A DNA stretch of 64,000 nucleotides from Odontocerum albicorne (lineage: Eukaryota; Arthropoda; Insecta; Trichoptera; Odontoceridae), in NCBI GenBank assembly GCA_949825065.1, contig OX463842.1, positions 5,917,723-5,981,722 on the forward strand, given 5' to 3'. Made by a program: the position numbers and the translations under genes. Positions 1 to 9,975 of the stretch are shown in pieces. The notes under the pieces were generated by a model. The model did no database searches, was not told the origin of the DNA, and saw nothing but the letters and a program-made list of their open reading frames with translations. Positions within the stretch are counted from its first letter, which is position 1. Every line of letters begins with the position of its first letter.

Positions 1-774
1 ACAAATATTATCCATAGACCGTAGTTATTATTAGAAAGATCATTTGTTGTTAAAAGGTGGGACGAGAAAACTTTGAAAGGTACAAAGCGCTTGAATTTTT
101 CATCAAATGCTTTTTTTTTGTTCTACGGACATCAGTAAGCTTACCGAGTCTTAAAAGTATTATCCTTAAGCCGCATATCCATTAGTCGTCGTCGTGGACC
201 TTGTAGTCGAGGATGCCCGCACCATTCCAATGTCAATTCAGTTGGATAGCAAAGCTGTACTGTGGAGTTTCAACATAATCACTTCATTCCGTATTCTACC
301 ATACACGATCACCCCTCGTATACTTCTCAAGTTATTAACCCTTCCTTCCCTGTGATGTGTAACTAGTAAACATTGCTTCTAAAAACTTTAATATCTCTAT
401 AAATATAATAAATACTGGGTTCAGATTTTAGATATTTCTCCGTAATACATTTAACATACGCATTGAATGAAAAAATAATATTAATAATAATTAGCAGTTA
501 TCGGCCACATCAGAGATGTTTTGTGAAAATCGGGAATAAATTCACCGATACAATCAAACGTGTGCCAGTGTATTACGTAGGTATATTCATTTAAAAAAAC
601 CGCTATGGGTGAGGAAGCGACGCTATTCACGTCTCACTCTCATTCTACTTCAGTATATGAGAACGTAAGAAATAGAATCTCAATTCGCTCAAAGCTCATT
701 TTTACATGTGTATTGAATACACAGCACCGAAACGCGCAGATTTTTTAGCACAGGAAGGGAAAGGTTAACACCTT
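1..774. other. Unassigned AT-rich DNA
   Basis: I see no coding region, RNA gene or clear repeat in this stretch. It is AT-rich with scattered short homopolymer runs. Confidence 0.5.
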
Positions 775-870
775 TCTGATTGGATGGAAAGGATTGCTGC
801 AAGGCTATTAGCCTTACAGGTTGTACTGTTTATAACGGAACTGCAGTATAATATTATATTGAATATTTTA
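775..870 (+). repeat. Retroposon 3'-tail fragment (LINE-A/SINE type)
   Basis: The stretch reads as a diverged copy of the tail found at 3785-3850, 16020-16110 and 56820-56890: a GGTTGGTTGGAAGAGATTGCC-like start, a short GC/GG stem, then a TTGTACT box and an AATATTATA-rich end. No coding content is visible. It is probably the last ~90 bp of a SINE or LINE whose 5' part has decayed. Confidence 0.5.
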
Positions 871-1430
871 CTGCAATTTTTTTTCGTATGATACGAATTT
901 CTAATCCATTTTATCTGTTTTTTATCACTCTACTCATTGACCAGGCGTCGCTTTTATACATCAAGGTTGAACAAGTGACATAACTTAGAGAAAAATGAGT
1001 AAAAGGCTTAGTAAAATTTATCCAGCTCATTTTCAATGCTATGATAAATCTTAAATAATAACACACGAAATATCCTTTCAGGCTTTTACCTATTTACCAA
1101 AACAAGATAGAAAAATCACTCAGCAAAATTAATCAAAGTCATTACGCACGCACACACGCACATACAATATGTTTGCCTACGGCCGGCCTACGTCAGCAAT
1201 GGCGATTGTGTTATTCATGGGCACGTCCTACCCCCATAAACACCTCCTTCATCCTACATCCTACAACCTTCATCCTTTAATCAGTCTTAAACACTATTAT
1301 GGTTCAAGTGACAAAACAAAAAAACTTACTAATAATTGTGAAAAAGATCATCACCATCACGCCATATATTTATTATATTTATTCAATGAAATATAACTAT
1401 AATATGAATATTCCAATAAAAAAATATTAA
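871..1430. other. Unassigned AT-rich DNA
   Basis: Nothing recognisable. A short CACACGCACA run lies at about 1146-1165. The 75-codon open frame starting at 1169 has low-complexity content and no recognisable domain, so I do not call it a gene. Confidence 0.5.
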
Positions 1431-1690
1431 AGCTCAGTTACAGTGAGTTTCGATGAAAGCTCAGTTACAGTGAGTTCCAATGAAAGCTCAGTTACAGTGA
1501 GTTCCAATGAAAGCTCAGTTACAGTGAAATCCAATGAAAGCTCAGTTACATTGAGTTCCAATAAAAGCTCAGTTACAGTGAGTTCCAATGAAAACTCAGT
1601 TACAGTGAAATTCAATGAAAGCTCAGTTACAGTGAAATCCAATGAAAGCTCAGTTACAGTGAGTTGCAATGAAAGCTCAGCTGCAATGGT
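1431..1690. repeat. 27-bp minisatellite open on both strands
   Basis: About 9.5 tandem copies of a 27-bp unit built around AGCTCAGTTACAGTGAG and TCCAATGAA. Copies differ by a few substitutions and no indels. Because 27 is a multiple of three, one frame on each strand stays open: the plus strand reads repeats of ESSVTVSSN and the minus strand reads repeats of VTELSLEL. Neither frame has a signal peptide, a known domain or flanking exon signals. I read the open frames as a by-product of the repeat length rather than a gene. Confidence 0.9.
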
Positions 1691-1894
1691 CTTGACAAGG
1701 AAATAAGATGCCAAGTATATTGTACCATATAAAGCCACTGCTTTGTCGGAATGTGTAAAAGTTTTGTTCTTGAATAATTAAGACATGGGAATATATAGTA
1801 AGGTTAAAATTTACAAAGCGTTTGTGAGGTCAATCATGACGCATAGAATACAGTCTTTAGCAGATACAACAAAAACTGAAGTATTTTCAGAACT

Positions 1895-2185
1895 AATGAA
1901 ATAAAAATCCCCAAATTTACTGTAGGCAAAACACTTAGTCTAAATATTAATTCAGATTTCTTATTAGAATCAGTTTGGAATGAAGTTGCACAGGAAGTAA
2001 ATAAAGATAAGGTAAGTTGTAATGAAATTGGTTAGTTTTGAAAGTGGCATCGTTTATTGACTCAACCGCTCCCACATGCCAAATGAATTTGTGAGAAGCA
2101 CTTTGGTGTGGCCAAGCCTAAAGTCACCTAGTCTATTATTCACGTAGCACCTAGCGAATCACTTTGATGGGGCCTTAGCCTAAGT
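1895..2185 (+). mobile_element. Harbinger-like fragment with MADF-type exon remnant
   Basis: From about 1970 to 2185 this matches, in reverse complement, the block at 32407-32625. Both share the segment from TTTGGAATGAAGTTG, through the CTCAACCGCTCCCA core and the CTAGCGAA boxes, to a common end at GGCCTTAGCCTAA. In the plus frame the sequence reads LLESVWNEVAQEVNKDK and then meets GGTAAGT, a consensus 5' splice site (GT at 2012). VWNEVAQEV fits the helix of MADF domains, which occur in the accessory protein of PIF/Harbinger transposons. The upstream part does not align with the other copy. The Harbinger assignment is inference; the two-copy match is direct. Confidence 0.6.
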
Positions 2186-3084
2186 AAACGAGTAGAAGAG
2201 ATGAATGTGTTTAGCTATGTAACATATTTCCTGCATTTACGAGTTTATTTATTACTAACATTTATAAAAACTTAAAAGGTTTTTTATTAAAATGTGTTTT
2301 TGATATTGGTCCTCACTATTAAAATGTGATTTTTTAACTGATTCTCAAAAATATTTGTCAGTTAAAAGCCCTATAATAACTGTAAAAATATAAAAAAATA
2401 TGTAAGTAAATATTAAAAATATAAAAAAGTTTCATATCTCAGTAAAGAGATAATTTTTTTCAATACATTTTTCGCTTTGGTATAAACATTTAATGCAAAA
2501 GTCCTGCTTATCTCAGTTAAGCAAGTAACTGGAGAAAGTTAAAACTTTGAAGTATGTTCATGATGCGATTAGCATAAAAGATAACTGATGTTCAAGTCTA
2601 ACTTTGAATAAAATATGAGAAACAAAATATACTAAGCTCGGGGAGGAAATATCAAAACGTATAATGTTGACCTTCAACAAAGAAACCAAGGACGAAAGGA
2701 ATCTAGTTGGTATTAAGGAATTAAGCTGACCACCGGAACATTTGATGCTTCTAATGTGTGGAGACACGTGCCATCGTTGAGTTTTGATAGGTATTCGGTC
2801 GTGTATACACGTGACGTAAAACTAACCATAAAAGCTCACTTCTTTTATAGTGCTTTTTACTTGATTGAAGATGTAAAAGTAAATGATGTATAACATAGGG
2901 GAGTAATTTTGATGATAGAGTATAAAAATCATACATACATACCATCACGTCATCTCCCTGTTGGGGCAGGCAGAGAGGACAGAGTGGCATACTTTCCTCA
3001 AGAGCCTTTAACTCGGGATTTAAGCCCACTAATATTGACAGATTAAAAATATCACTAAGCCATATAAGTTAAGTTTAAGGATTG
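2186..3084. other. Unassigned DNA
   Basis: AT-rich to about 2550, then a slightly more mixed stretch to 3030 with no recognisable coding content. A GTTGGGGCAGGCAGAGAGGACAGAGTGGCA box at 2960-2990 is the 3'-end motif of the dispersed RT relic family described at 7865 and 22045, so part of this is old retrotransposon. Confidence 0.45.
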
Positions 3085-3205
3085 GAAGATGGTGGCCGTG
3101 GGCATTAGATTAGGTACTTCTCCACATTTGCATATGTTTTAGAAAACATATTTTGTAAGAAAATCGTAAAAACTAACCAAGGAAAGACGAAGTACTAAAA
3201 GATTA
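3085..3205. repeat. Dispersed repeat, family E
   Basis: Contains GGTGGCCGTGGGCATTAGAT, then CTCCACATTTGCATATG and a GTAAGAAAATCGTAAAAACT box. The same order of blocks appears at 24800-24905 (better preserved), 37775-37860 and 63968-64000. No coding content. I cannot name the family; a SINE body or a LINE untranslated region is possible. Confidence 0.55.
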
Positions 3206-3289
3206 GACGAAGTACTTAGTTTCAACCTACGAAAGTACGATCATATAACTTCATACCAGAAGGCATTGAACTGGATGAATGTTAGAAAT

Positions 3290-3866
3290 AGACGCCAAAT
3301 TCATATACTGTCTCTATTGTACAATATCCTTAACTGTCCCACCGCCCCCTCTTTCATCGTCTTTCCAATCATGGATTAGCGCTACGCTCAAACAGAGATT
3401 GTCTATTGGCCTTTCCAGTTCACCGCTCCTTTTTTTTTACGTCGTTCTTTACTGTCTATGCAGTGAGACTCTGGAATCAGTGACAAACCAATATAAGACT
3501 CGCTCCGTCCTTGGCATGCTTTAAGAAGCGACTGATTAAATTCTTAATTTCTAGTCAGTAAAATAACGTGTAACATTCCTGATTTTTCTTTTCCTTTCCT
3601 CTCCACCATCCCTTCTTTTCCTTTTGATTAATGATATCTCACTTCACATGAAAAATAATGTTCGGGTGATTGTCCGTCTTTGTGGAGCTCGTGGGCATAT
3701 GCTCACGTATGTGTTTATGGATTTTGTGGGGATGGATAGTTATTTGAATAATTTATGCGATCACGTAACTTGCTTCATTTACTTTTGTCGGGTTGGTTGG
3801 AAGAGATTGCCGCCTGGAAATAAGCCCGCCAGATTGTATTTTCAATAAAAGTATTTAATAAAAAAT
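3290..3866 (+). mobile_element. 3' end of a non-LTR retrotransposon (LINE-A)
   Basis: The plus strand reads YAVRLWNQ, a stop, then IRLAPSLACFKKRLIKFLISSQ and a stop at about 3560 (3445-3560). This matches the 'aRLWN.LP..ir.a.sl..FK..L' signature that ends RT proteins of Jockey/CR1-type LINEs. A ~280-bp 3' untranslated region follows and ends in GGTTGGTTGGAAGAGATTGCC-like sequence, an AATAAA and an A/T-rich tail (3840-3866). The untranslated region from about 3625 on is repeated closely at 56665-56905. The copy is 5'-truncated and carries an in-frame stop, so it is dead. Confidence 0.7.
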
Positions 3867-3929
3867 AAATATCTTTTTATATCTTCCGATATATAACAGA
3901 AACACATTTGGTTTTTAAATTGGAGAGTA

Positions 3930-4035
3930 TGCATGAAGAGGCGTATGGACGTGGCTGAAGCTAAAGTTGTATGCTCAGATTGAATGAAGTGGAGGTCTGT
4001 TTTCTATACCTATCCCAATAGGGCAATTTTATGAT
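3930..4035 (+). mobile_element. RT C-terminal relic (GGTAGGCAGAG family)
   Basis: Reads in broken frames as the end of an endonuclease/RT protein: MKRRMDVAEAKVVCSD followed by WRSVFYTYPN. This is the 'CMKRLMDVKEAKEVCRDRSVWRSVVSAYP'-type end of a non-LTR family I associate with Lepidoptera. A short ATGATGATG run follows. The 5' part is missing. Confidence 0.55.
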
Positions 4036-4905
4036 GATGATGGTCATAACAGTTACGTAAACACGGTAGTTTATTAAATGATTATATATTTAAAAAATAT
4101 AATGTGATGTTTTCACCATAATTTAATTTTAAAATTTTAAAAGATTGTTTATCACTAAAAGGGTTAAATAGGAAAACAATCGCGATTTGTGTTGGCTGGG
4201 AAGTTACGATTATTGGTATTGATGATTGACCAAACTGAAATGTATTTTTAAAAATCCTTTGTTTCTTTTGAAATTATTACAATATAAATTAAATACAGTT
4301 TTAGTATATTTCCAAATCCCCTCAAAATAAATCAAAATTCATAGCTTTGTAAGTCTTGTTGGTTGGGCGGATATAACATAAATCGTCACTTTTCTGATGT
4401 GTCGTAGTGGGACATGAATTATTTCTGAAACAAATGGGACCTAGTCACGAATTTATATTAATTATTTGCTCTATTTCGGTGTTAAACTTTAAATTCATTA
4501 TTTATCATTAATTTGAGCTTTTATCGGGGTGATTAAGAAATTTGTCCTTTTTGTTACAATCACTTGTTTAATTAAAGCTCACACGAAGCTTTTTTGAAAG
4601 AACCTAGGCTTAAATGGTAGAAAGAAAAATTAACCTAGACTCACCCTAGCTGTGTTTATGGATGAATCATTTATACATTTAAATGCGTAGTAAAAACAAA
4701 TTGAAGATGATTTTTATGAATTAAAAACAAGGGTTGGTCAGGTATAATGTACTCGCTGAAAACTCTTGCTTTACCTTATTATCTAGGAAGCATGTTTGAG
4801 AGAGTGGTTATATTAAATTAAACATAAAAAAATTACCCTTAAAAATGATCATGTAATATATTTTGAGGGACGTACTCGTTTAATTTTTCGTGCATCTTTA
4901 CCGCG
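4036..4905. other. Unassigned AT-rich DNA
   Basis: Strongly AT-rich. No frame longer than about 60 codons and no recognisable repeat. A TTGGTTGGGCGG near 4360 hints at another decayed copy of the retroposon tail. Confidence 0.45.
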
Positions 4906-4908
4906 TGG

Positions 4909-5049
4909 TCAATACTGAGTGTCTTGGCCCTCTTCTATGCCTCGAACTTGGCGTACCACTTGTTTCCATCCCTCCCGGTCCTGGGCCATGTTCAATGCAG
5001 CGTTTGAAGAGGATTCTGTTATATTTTTTATTTGATCCGTCCATCTCAT
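4909..5049 (-). pseudogene. Non-LTR RT C-terminal fragment
   Basis: An uninterrupted 46-codon frame on the minus strand begins MRWTDQIKNITESS and runs through MAQDREGWKQVVRQV to a TGA. The RWTD.I....... A.DR..W pattern is the C-terminal end of RTE/craTA-type LINE proteins, where 'RW.DDI...... A.DR..W' precedes the stop. Local GC is clearly higher than in the flanks. The rest of the element is absent on the 5' side. It could belong to another RT clade; that it is a LINE protein end is fairly sure. Confidence 0.6.
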
Positions 5050-5457
5050 GAACACTTTTCTCTTTTATTTACCTTTTTATACATATAAAATTTTAAATCA
5101 AAGTTGTCATATTCTTTTAGTTTATTTTTTATTAATGAAGACAGAGAGTCTAGCACAATATTTGAAAGTGAATGTTAATAGATTTTGGTAATAAGAAGGA
5201 CGACTTTTTTAGTGTTTGTTATGATCAGTAAACAATAAAAGATTAGAACGAATTTTTATATTTGATAAACATGTTTTTGAGAGACGATACGATAGAGCAA
5301 AATATAAAAAAGCCTTGCTGCAGCAGGTGATAATATCAACTGTGAAACTAAAATTGTATTTGCTAATTAAATAATTATAAAATCTTCAAAAATGATAATA
5401 CGCAGTTGTGTGTGGAGCCTGAATTTTAACGAATAGTGACATGGGTTAAAACAATTC
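5050..5457. other. Unassigned AT-rich DNA
   Basis: No gene or RNA seen. The last ~100 bases lead into the tandem array that follows and share its GATGTGAAAATATTATCAAG box further on. Confidence 0.45.
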
Positions 5458-5885
5458 GATAAGAATGCGTGATGTGAAAATATTATCAAGGATTTATAAA
5501 TCAATATTTCACAGTAAGGAACGATTGGATTAGGTATAATTTCAATGAAGAATTGGTGATGTGAAAATATTATCAAGAATTAAAATATTATCAAGAATTG
5601 GTGATGTGAAAATATTATCAAGATAAGAATGCGTGATGTGAAAATATTATCAAGAATTTATAAATCAATATTTCACAGTAAGGAACGATTGGATTAGGTA
5701 TAATTTTAATTAAGAATTGGTGATGTGAAAATATTATCAAGAATTAAAATATTATCAAGAATTGGTGATGTGAAAATATTATCAAGATAAGAATGCGTGA
5801 TGTGAAAATATTATCAAGAATTTATAAATCAATATTTCACAGTAAGGAACGATTGGATTAGGTATAATTTTAATTAAGAATTGGA
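5458..5885. repeat. 164-bp tandem repeat, about 2.6 copies
   Basis: GATAAGAATGCGTGATGTG recurs at 5458, 5622 and 5786, exactly 164 bp apart. Each unit contains an internal shorter repeat of GATGTGAAAATATTATCAAG and a TAAATCAATATTTCACAGTAAG block. Copies are nearly identical, so the amplification is recent. No coding content. Confidence 0.9.
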
Positions 5886-5949
5886 TTTTATAGAGCAACT
5901 TAATATAATAATATCTAGTTGGTTTTATAAGAGTTCTAAAAGGTTGACA

Positions 5950-6175
5950 AAACAAATATATATGTCTAGAATGAATGACGCGTGAAGCAGAGGTATGGTA
6001 GGAACATGTTTAAAGGTTATGAAAAGGTAAGGAGCACGAGAAATAGAGGATCATTTAAAGCGAGATGCATGAATATAACATATATGAGGGCTGTAATGTT
6101 TGTGTGGATAGGAACATAAAAATACCCTTCCTAGATAGATCGATCCCAAAAAGGGATATAAGGTGAAGGTATATT
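5950..6175 (+). mobile_element. Decayed RT relic, plus sense
   Basis: Contains a purine-rich stretch typical of the plus sense of the dispersed RT family: GAAGCAGAGGTATGGTAGGAAC, AGGTTATGAAAAGGTAAGGAGC and TGTTTGTGTGGATAGGAACAT. Frames are broken throughout and no motif can be read with confidence. Confidence 0.35.
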
Positions 6176-6402
6176 CAATTTAATTTCAACAATTAAATAT
6201 TTTTTTTTATGCAAGAGATTGCAATAAATAGCTAACATTTAAATTCGAAATTGACATGACGGCATTGTTATATTCGAGAAAAACCCAGTTTAAAATGAAC
6301 CCAACACAATAAGAAAGCAAACTTATATAATTTATTCAATTAATCTCGGTAATAACAGCTTCTTCACTTTACTCATGTAAGTCAGTTTGTATATTAAATA
6401 TA

Positions 6403-7355
6403 CTAGGCGTATCCAGAAAGTAAGTGTACTGAGGCTCTCACAACCGGATGGATTTTATTTTCGACATGTTGGCTACACTTCCGTGTAACCTGACCCTTCC
6501 CCTCCGCAACGAGACCGGTTCGAGGTCAGTACGTTGAGAAGTATCGACGCGACAACACGTTTCGTGAAGAATGTCAATCCAATCTTCCGCCAAGTGCGAA
6601 TTAAATAATGCCGGGTAAGAGTTTTTGAGGCGCTGCAAACTCTATGGAGATGAATTTCTCCGCTCCATCGTTACTAGAGAGGAAACTTGGGTTGCACACT
6701 ACACGCTTGAAACCAAAAAGCAGTCTCAACAGTGGCGTCACACCTCTTCACCCTCCGCCAAAAAGTTCAAAACCACAATTTCAGCCAAGAAAATAATGGC
6801 ATCCGTGTTTTGGGACTGTCAAGGCATAATTTTAATTGAATATATGCCTCAAGGGGAGACCATCAACTCTGCAAGATACTGTGAGATCCTAAAAAAATTG
6901 CGGAGGGCGATTCAGAACAAGAGGAGAGGCATGCTGACAAAGGGAGTCTGCCTGCTGCACGACAATGCCAGACCACACACGGCCAACGCCACGAAGGAAC
7001 TGCTCGCCTCGTTTAAATGGGATGTCCTGAACCATCCCGCGCATTCCCCTGACCTAGCACCTTCAGATTACTATCTCTTTACCTCCCTGAAGTTGCACAT
7101 GGGTGGAAAAAGGTTTTCAACCGACGAGGAGGTAAAGGAGGAGGTGGAGAAGTGGACGGAGGGGTTGGCGGGAAACTACTTCGAGGAAGGCATCAAAAAG
7201 TTGATACTGCGCTTCACCACCTGCATTGAGAGGAATGGCGACTATGTCGAAAAATAGTTTACATATGTACTACGGTAACCACGTAATTTTTTGTTTAAAT
7301 AAAAAAAATTGTAACCTACAAAAATTCAGTACACTCACTTTCTGGATATGCCTCG
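6403..7355 (+). mobile_element. Internally deleted mariner (M1) with both terminal inverted repeats
   Basis: The left end AGGCGTATCCAGAAAGTAAG (from 6405) and the right end, in reverse complement AGGCATATCCAGAAAGTGAG, form ~30-bp terminal inverted repeats with only a few mismatches, both followed by TGTACTGA. A TA dinucleotide flanks each side (6401-6402 and 7356-7357), the Tc1/mariner target duplication. At 953 bp the element is about 350 bp shorter than a typical mariner. The transposase N-terminal helix-turn-helix region is missing, while the C-terminal catalytic half is open. It could be moved by a related transposase supplied in trans, but it cannot make a complete enzyme. Confidence 0.93.
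6625..7257 (+). pseudogene. Mariner transposase, catalytic half only
   Basis: A DDE/D transposase of the Tc1/mariner superfamily, which cuts and rejoins DNA at the element's ends. The 210-residue frame carries the catalytic block TREETWV, then HDNARPH and SPDLAPSDY. The last two catalytic aspartates are separated by 34 residues, the DD34D spacing of mariners. At the first catalytic position, where mariners have D in TGDETWV, the sequence reads E (TREETWV), which should cripple catalysis. A full protein is about 345 residues; here the ~140-residue DNA-binding N-terminus is gone and the ATG at 6625 is internal. The frame ends with GDYVEK and a TAG, the normal mariner end. No frameshift follows, so the deletion may be recent. 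Confidence 0.9.
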
Positions 7356-7645
7356 TACATAAAAAATGTGTAGTACTTATGTAATACTATTTTTAAATAT
7401 AACGCGCTTATGTTATTAATATTTTTACTAACAAAATAAAAAATTGAACTTCATTTAAATACAGAATGATTTAACACTTAAATAGGAAAAAAAACCTTCT
7501 CAGTTAACTTAAATTAAAGTTTGACAAAGACTTTTTCACTTAAATTTAAGTTTATTGCGTAGAACTTTTTTACACATCCGATTAGTCATTTTGTTTTAGT
7601 ACAGGAATTGTTAGAGGAAAATTACAGGAAGAAAAACTTAAAGAA
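7356..7645. other. Unassigned AT-rich DNA
   Basis: No gene or repeat recognised between the mariner and the tRNA-like segment. Confidence 0.45.
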
Positions 7646-7649
7646 TTTG

Positions 7650-7722
7650 TTACAATTCGATTTGAACCTAGGACCTATAACTCTCTTAAAACAGCTCTAC
7701 CGGCTGAGCTATCGTGCCCATA
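7650..7722 (-). repeat. tRNA-like SINE head or tRNA pseudogene
   Basis: On the minus strand it reads GGGCACGATAGCTCAGCCGG with TAGAGC, then after ~30 bases GGTTCAAATCG. These match polymerase III A-box and B-box sequences. The 5' acceptor-like and D-arm parts are good, but the anticodon stem does not pair and no matching 3' acceptor strand is present. I read it as the head of a SINE rather than a working tRNA gene. Confidence 0.65.
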
Positions 7723-7864
7723 ACATTCATTCCATATTTTGTCTCTAGTAACACTGCCCATTGTTCACTTCCCACATTTTATTTTTCTAATTATCTTTTT
7801 AATTCATATTTTTAGCTTCTTTTCTTTATAAAAATATGTACGTCTGTAGTACAAAATTTTTACA

Positions 7865-8060
7865 AATATACATTTCCCCATTTTTCTGTTGGGTTAGGCA
7901 GAAAGGATAGAGTGCCAGACTTTCCTATTTCGATACACATGTTAAGTCTCCTCCACATCCATATGCCTTCTTATACAACTTCTATAATTTCTCTGACTTT
8001 CTTTGTTTCCTTCTTTCAAAACATAATTCACTTGATTTAACCATACCATTCTAACTTATC
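7865..8060 (-). mobile_element. RT C-terminal relic, minus sense
   Basis: Begins with TTCTGTTGGGTTAGGCAGAAAGG and continues with AGAGTGCCAGACTTTCC, CTCCACATCCATATG and TCTTTCAAAACATAATTCAC. This is the minus-sense form of the dispersed RT protein end (reading WRSVxSAYPN on the complementary strand). Equivalent boxes occur at 18240, 24060 and 60005. Frames are broken. Confidence 0.6.
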
Positions 8061-8084
8061 TTCTTCTTCTTCATATTATTTTAG

Positions 8085-8410
8085 GCCTGTTGGCCTGTTA
8101 TGGTCCTGCATCATTGTTTGCCTCTTGTGACGTCGACTGTCAGCTGTCTTTTCACCTTTTGGGAGGTCGTTCTGGAGGTCTGCTTGCTTGGGGGATACTG
8201 TCCCTGGCCATTCTTACGGCTAATGGTTCCGCCATTCTGAATACGTGTTCATTCCAGAACCTTCTTCTCTGTCGTCCCCATCTGAAAATATCTTCAACTT
8301 TGCACGTCCTTCGGATTTCTGTGTTTCGTACTCATCACGAAGGGTTTTGCCAGCGATACTCCCGAGTACCTTATCCCCTTTTTTCAATCTTCCTTAATTT
8401 TTTGTAAGTT
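8085..8410 (-). mobile_element. GC-richer retroelement 3'-end fragment with (GAA)n tail
   Basis: A block of mixed composition follows a TCTTCTTCTTCTTC run, which on the minus strand is a (GAA)n tail. The minus strand reads in pieces as the C-terminus of an RT protein. The (GAA)n tail and position resemble the RTE-like end at 30296. The 105-codon plus-strand frame across it is antisense and I do not consider it real. The family is uncertain. Confidence 0.45.
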
Positions 8411-8439
8411 TTTCTTCATTCATTCGTTTCACAAGCCCT

Positions 8440-8690
8440 TTTCATTATTTTTACACGTCCACATTTCTCTACCATACTTTAAAATTGGCTCTAAAATACT
8501 GTTGTGGACTATCATCTAAGCACATTTTGATATTGCTCGGTGCGAGTAAATGTGTTTATTTGCCCACTGACTTTGTTTCCTATCGTAACAAGCCATTCAA
8601 TATCCCTATTAATTCTTCTATCATCTGAATAAGATATTACCTATATAGTAAAATTGCTCTTATCTTTCATTATTCACTCATATATCAAAT
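8440..8690 (-). mobile_element. RT relic, minus sense (thumb region)
   Basis: CCACATTTCTCTACCATACTTTAAAATTGG and CTAAAATACTGTTGTGGACTATC match the minus sense of the LINE family segment 'iLLYGSEMW' and downstream. Equivalent text is found at 14760-14830, 22680-22740 and 34080-34150. Frames are broken. Confidence 0.55.
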
Positions 8691-9595
8691 TTACTTTTCG
8701 TTTCACACTGTTTATGTGTTGTATATAATATGTATGTGTGTAATATATGTACTATATATGTATTAATATTGATTTATTAAATTTTCGAAGAAAATAAATA
8801 CATTAAAAAAAAATTGAGAAACTACGTCAAGTATAATAATTTTCGTTTGACAGTTTACTGGAAAATTTTCACATCACTTAAGTTGTCAGACTTTAAAGAC
8901 AAGAAGATGAAGTTATTAAAATATTTGACTATTACAAAATTACTATTTGGGTATTGACATGACTTATATGTCAACGAAACAACTTGTTTAATCGAAAAAC
9001 ACAAATTGTATTGTAACCGTTGAAAATTGTTTACTGTAAAACAGTTAAATTGTGTTTGAATATCGAGCAATTATGAAACATTGTTAAACTAAACAAGTGA
9101 TCCTTTGGACAACTTCAAGAGCCGGCTAATAGCATTGTCTCGGAGCGACAATAAGAAGGAAACTTTGCTGGAAAATCTATTTACAAAGAAAATCTTTGCG
9201 AGACATTATAAGTTTTATTTGTGTTGGTATTACTTGTTTCGATCAATTGTTTTTCGTTTATTTGGAATTCATTGTTCCAACAAACATAAGAACTGCTTAA
9301 CGCGTTTCGCTCACTCCCTTATTATTGCTAATTCAAAAGGTTTTTTTTTGGCTGCTCTCAGAAAGATCTTAAAAAGCTCACGTTTAATTTTAATAAATTA
9401 AAAAAAACGCGTTTCTTGATGATAATTTTTTTAATAAGTTATTTTTTCATTTAATTAAAATTTCATCTCTACCGGTGTTATATGCTTTTTTTACCACTAC
9501 CATTTTCAAACTCCGGTATAACACCTTCAGAGAAAAGGCTTCTTCTTGGGGACACTTTTATCATTATCTTATCGTGTAGCTTATGACTGACCATT
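8691..9595. other. Unassigned AT-rich DNA
   Basis: Contains a TGTATGTGTG-type run near 8730 and otherwise unique AT-rich sequence. A 98-codon frame at 9105-9401 lacks any recognisable domain and has codon content like its AT-rich surroundings, so I leave it uncalled. Confidence 0.4.
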
Positions 9596-9599
9596 GAGA

Positions 9600-9975
9600 T
9601 TCTCATGATAGCTCTTGAAGTCACCTTTTTATCAATCCCTGCAATCCATAGTTCGAAAAGTAGCGTTTAAAAGTTGTACTGCTGCGTCTACTCGTATTTG
9701 GCCAGTCTCCACCTACATTTTTACTAATCACAAGCCTCCTCTAGCTGTTTCCTTGGCCACGAGCAATATGTCTAAAGAATTGAAAGATCCGTCGTAAGCA
9801 TTTTGTTGGTAATCTGTCGAAGACTCCATTCTTTTTTTTTGTTTGACAATGGATGCATTAGTTTTTTTTGCAGTCCATGGAAATTGAAGCATTCTTCTCC
9901 AGCACCACACTTCAAATGCATCTATTCCACGTCTCTCGAGGGTAATCTTTTTATTTTTTATCTTACGAATCAACT
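9600..9975 (-). pseudogene. RTE-like RT C-terminal relic
   Basis: The minus strand reads RRGIDAFEVWCWRRMLQF then PWTAKKTNASIVK (9870-9960), the 'aFE.WCWRRML.i.WT...tN..il' signature of the domain after the palm in a common insect LINE protein. After a frameshift it continues LRRIFQFFRHIARGQGNS, equivalent to the 'L..FGHI.R' step that follows in this family. The relic fades near 9600. It carries at least one frameshift and has no 5' part. Confidence 0.65.

Noticed and set aside
1169..1396. 75-codon plus-strand frame
   Set aside because: No domain, no exon signals, and AT-driven composition.
7650..7722. A working tRNA gene
   Set aside because: A- and B-box matches exist, but the anticodon stem and 3' acceptor do not pair. 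The same applies to the tRNA-like segments at 16878, 34785, 43925 and 59133.
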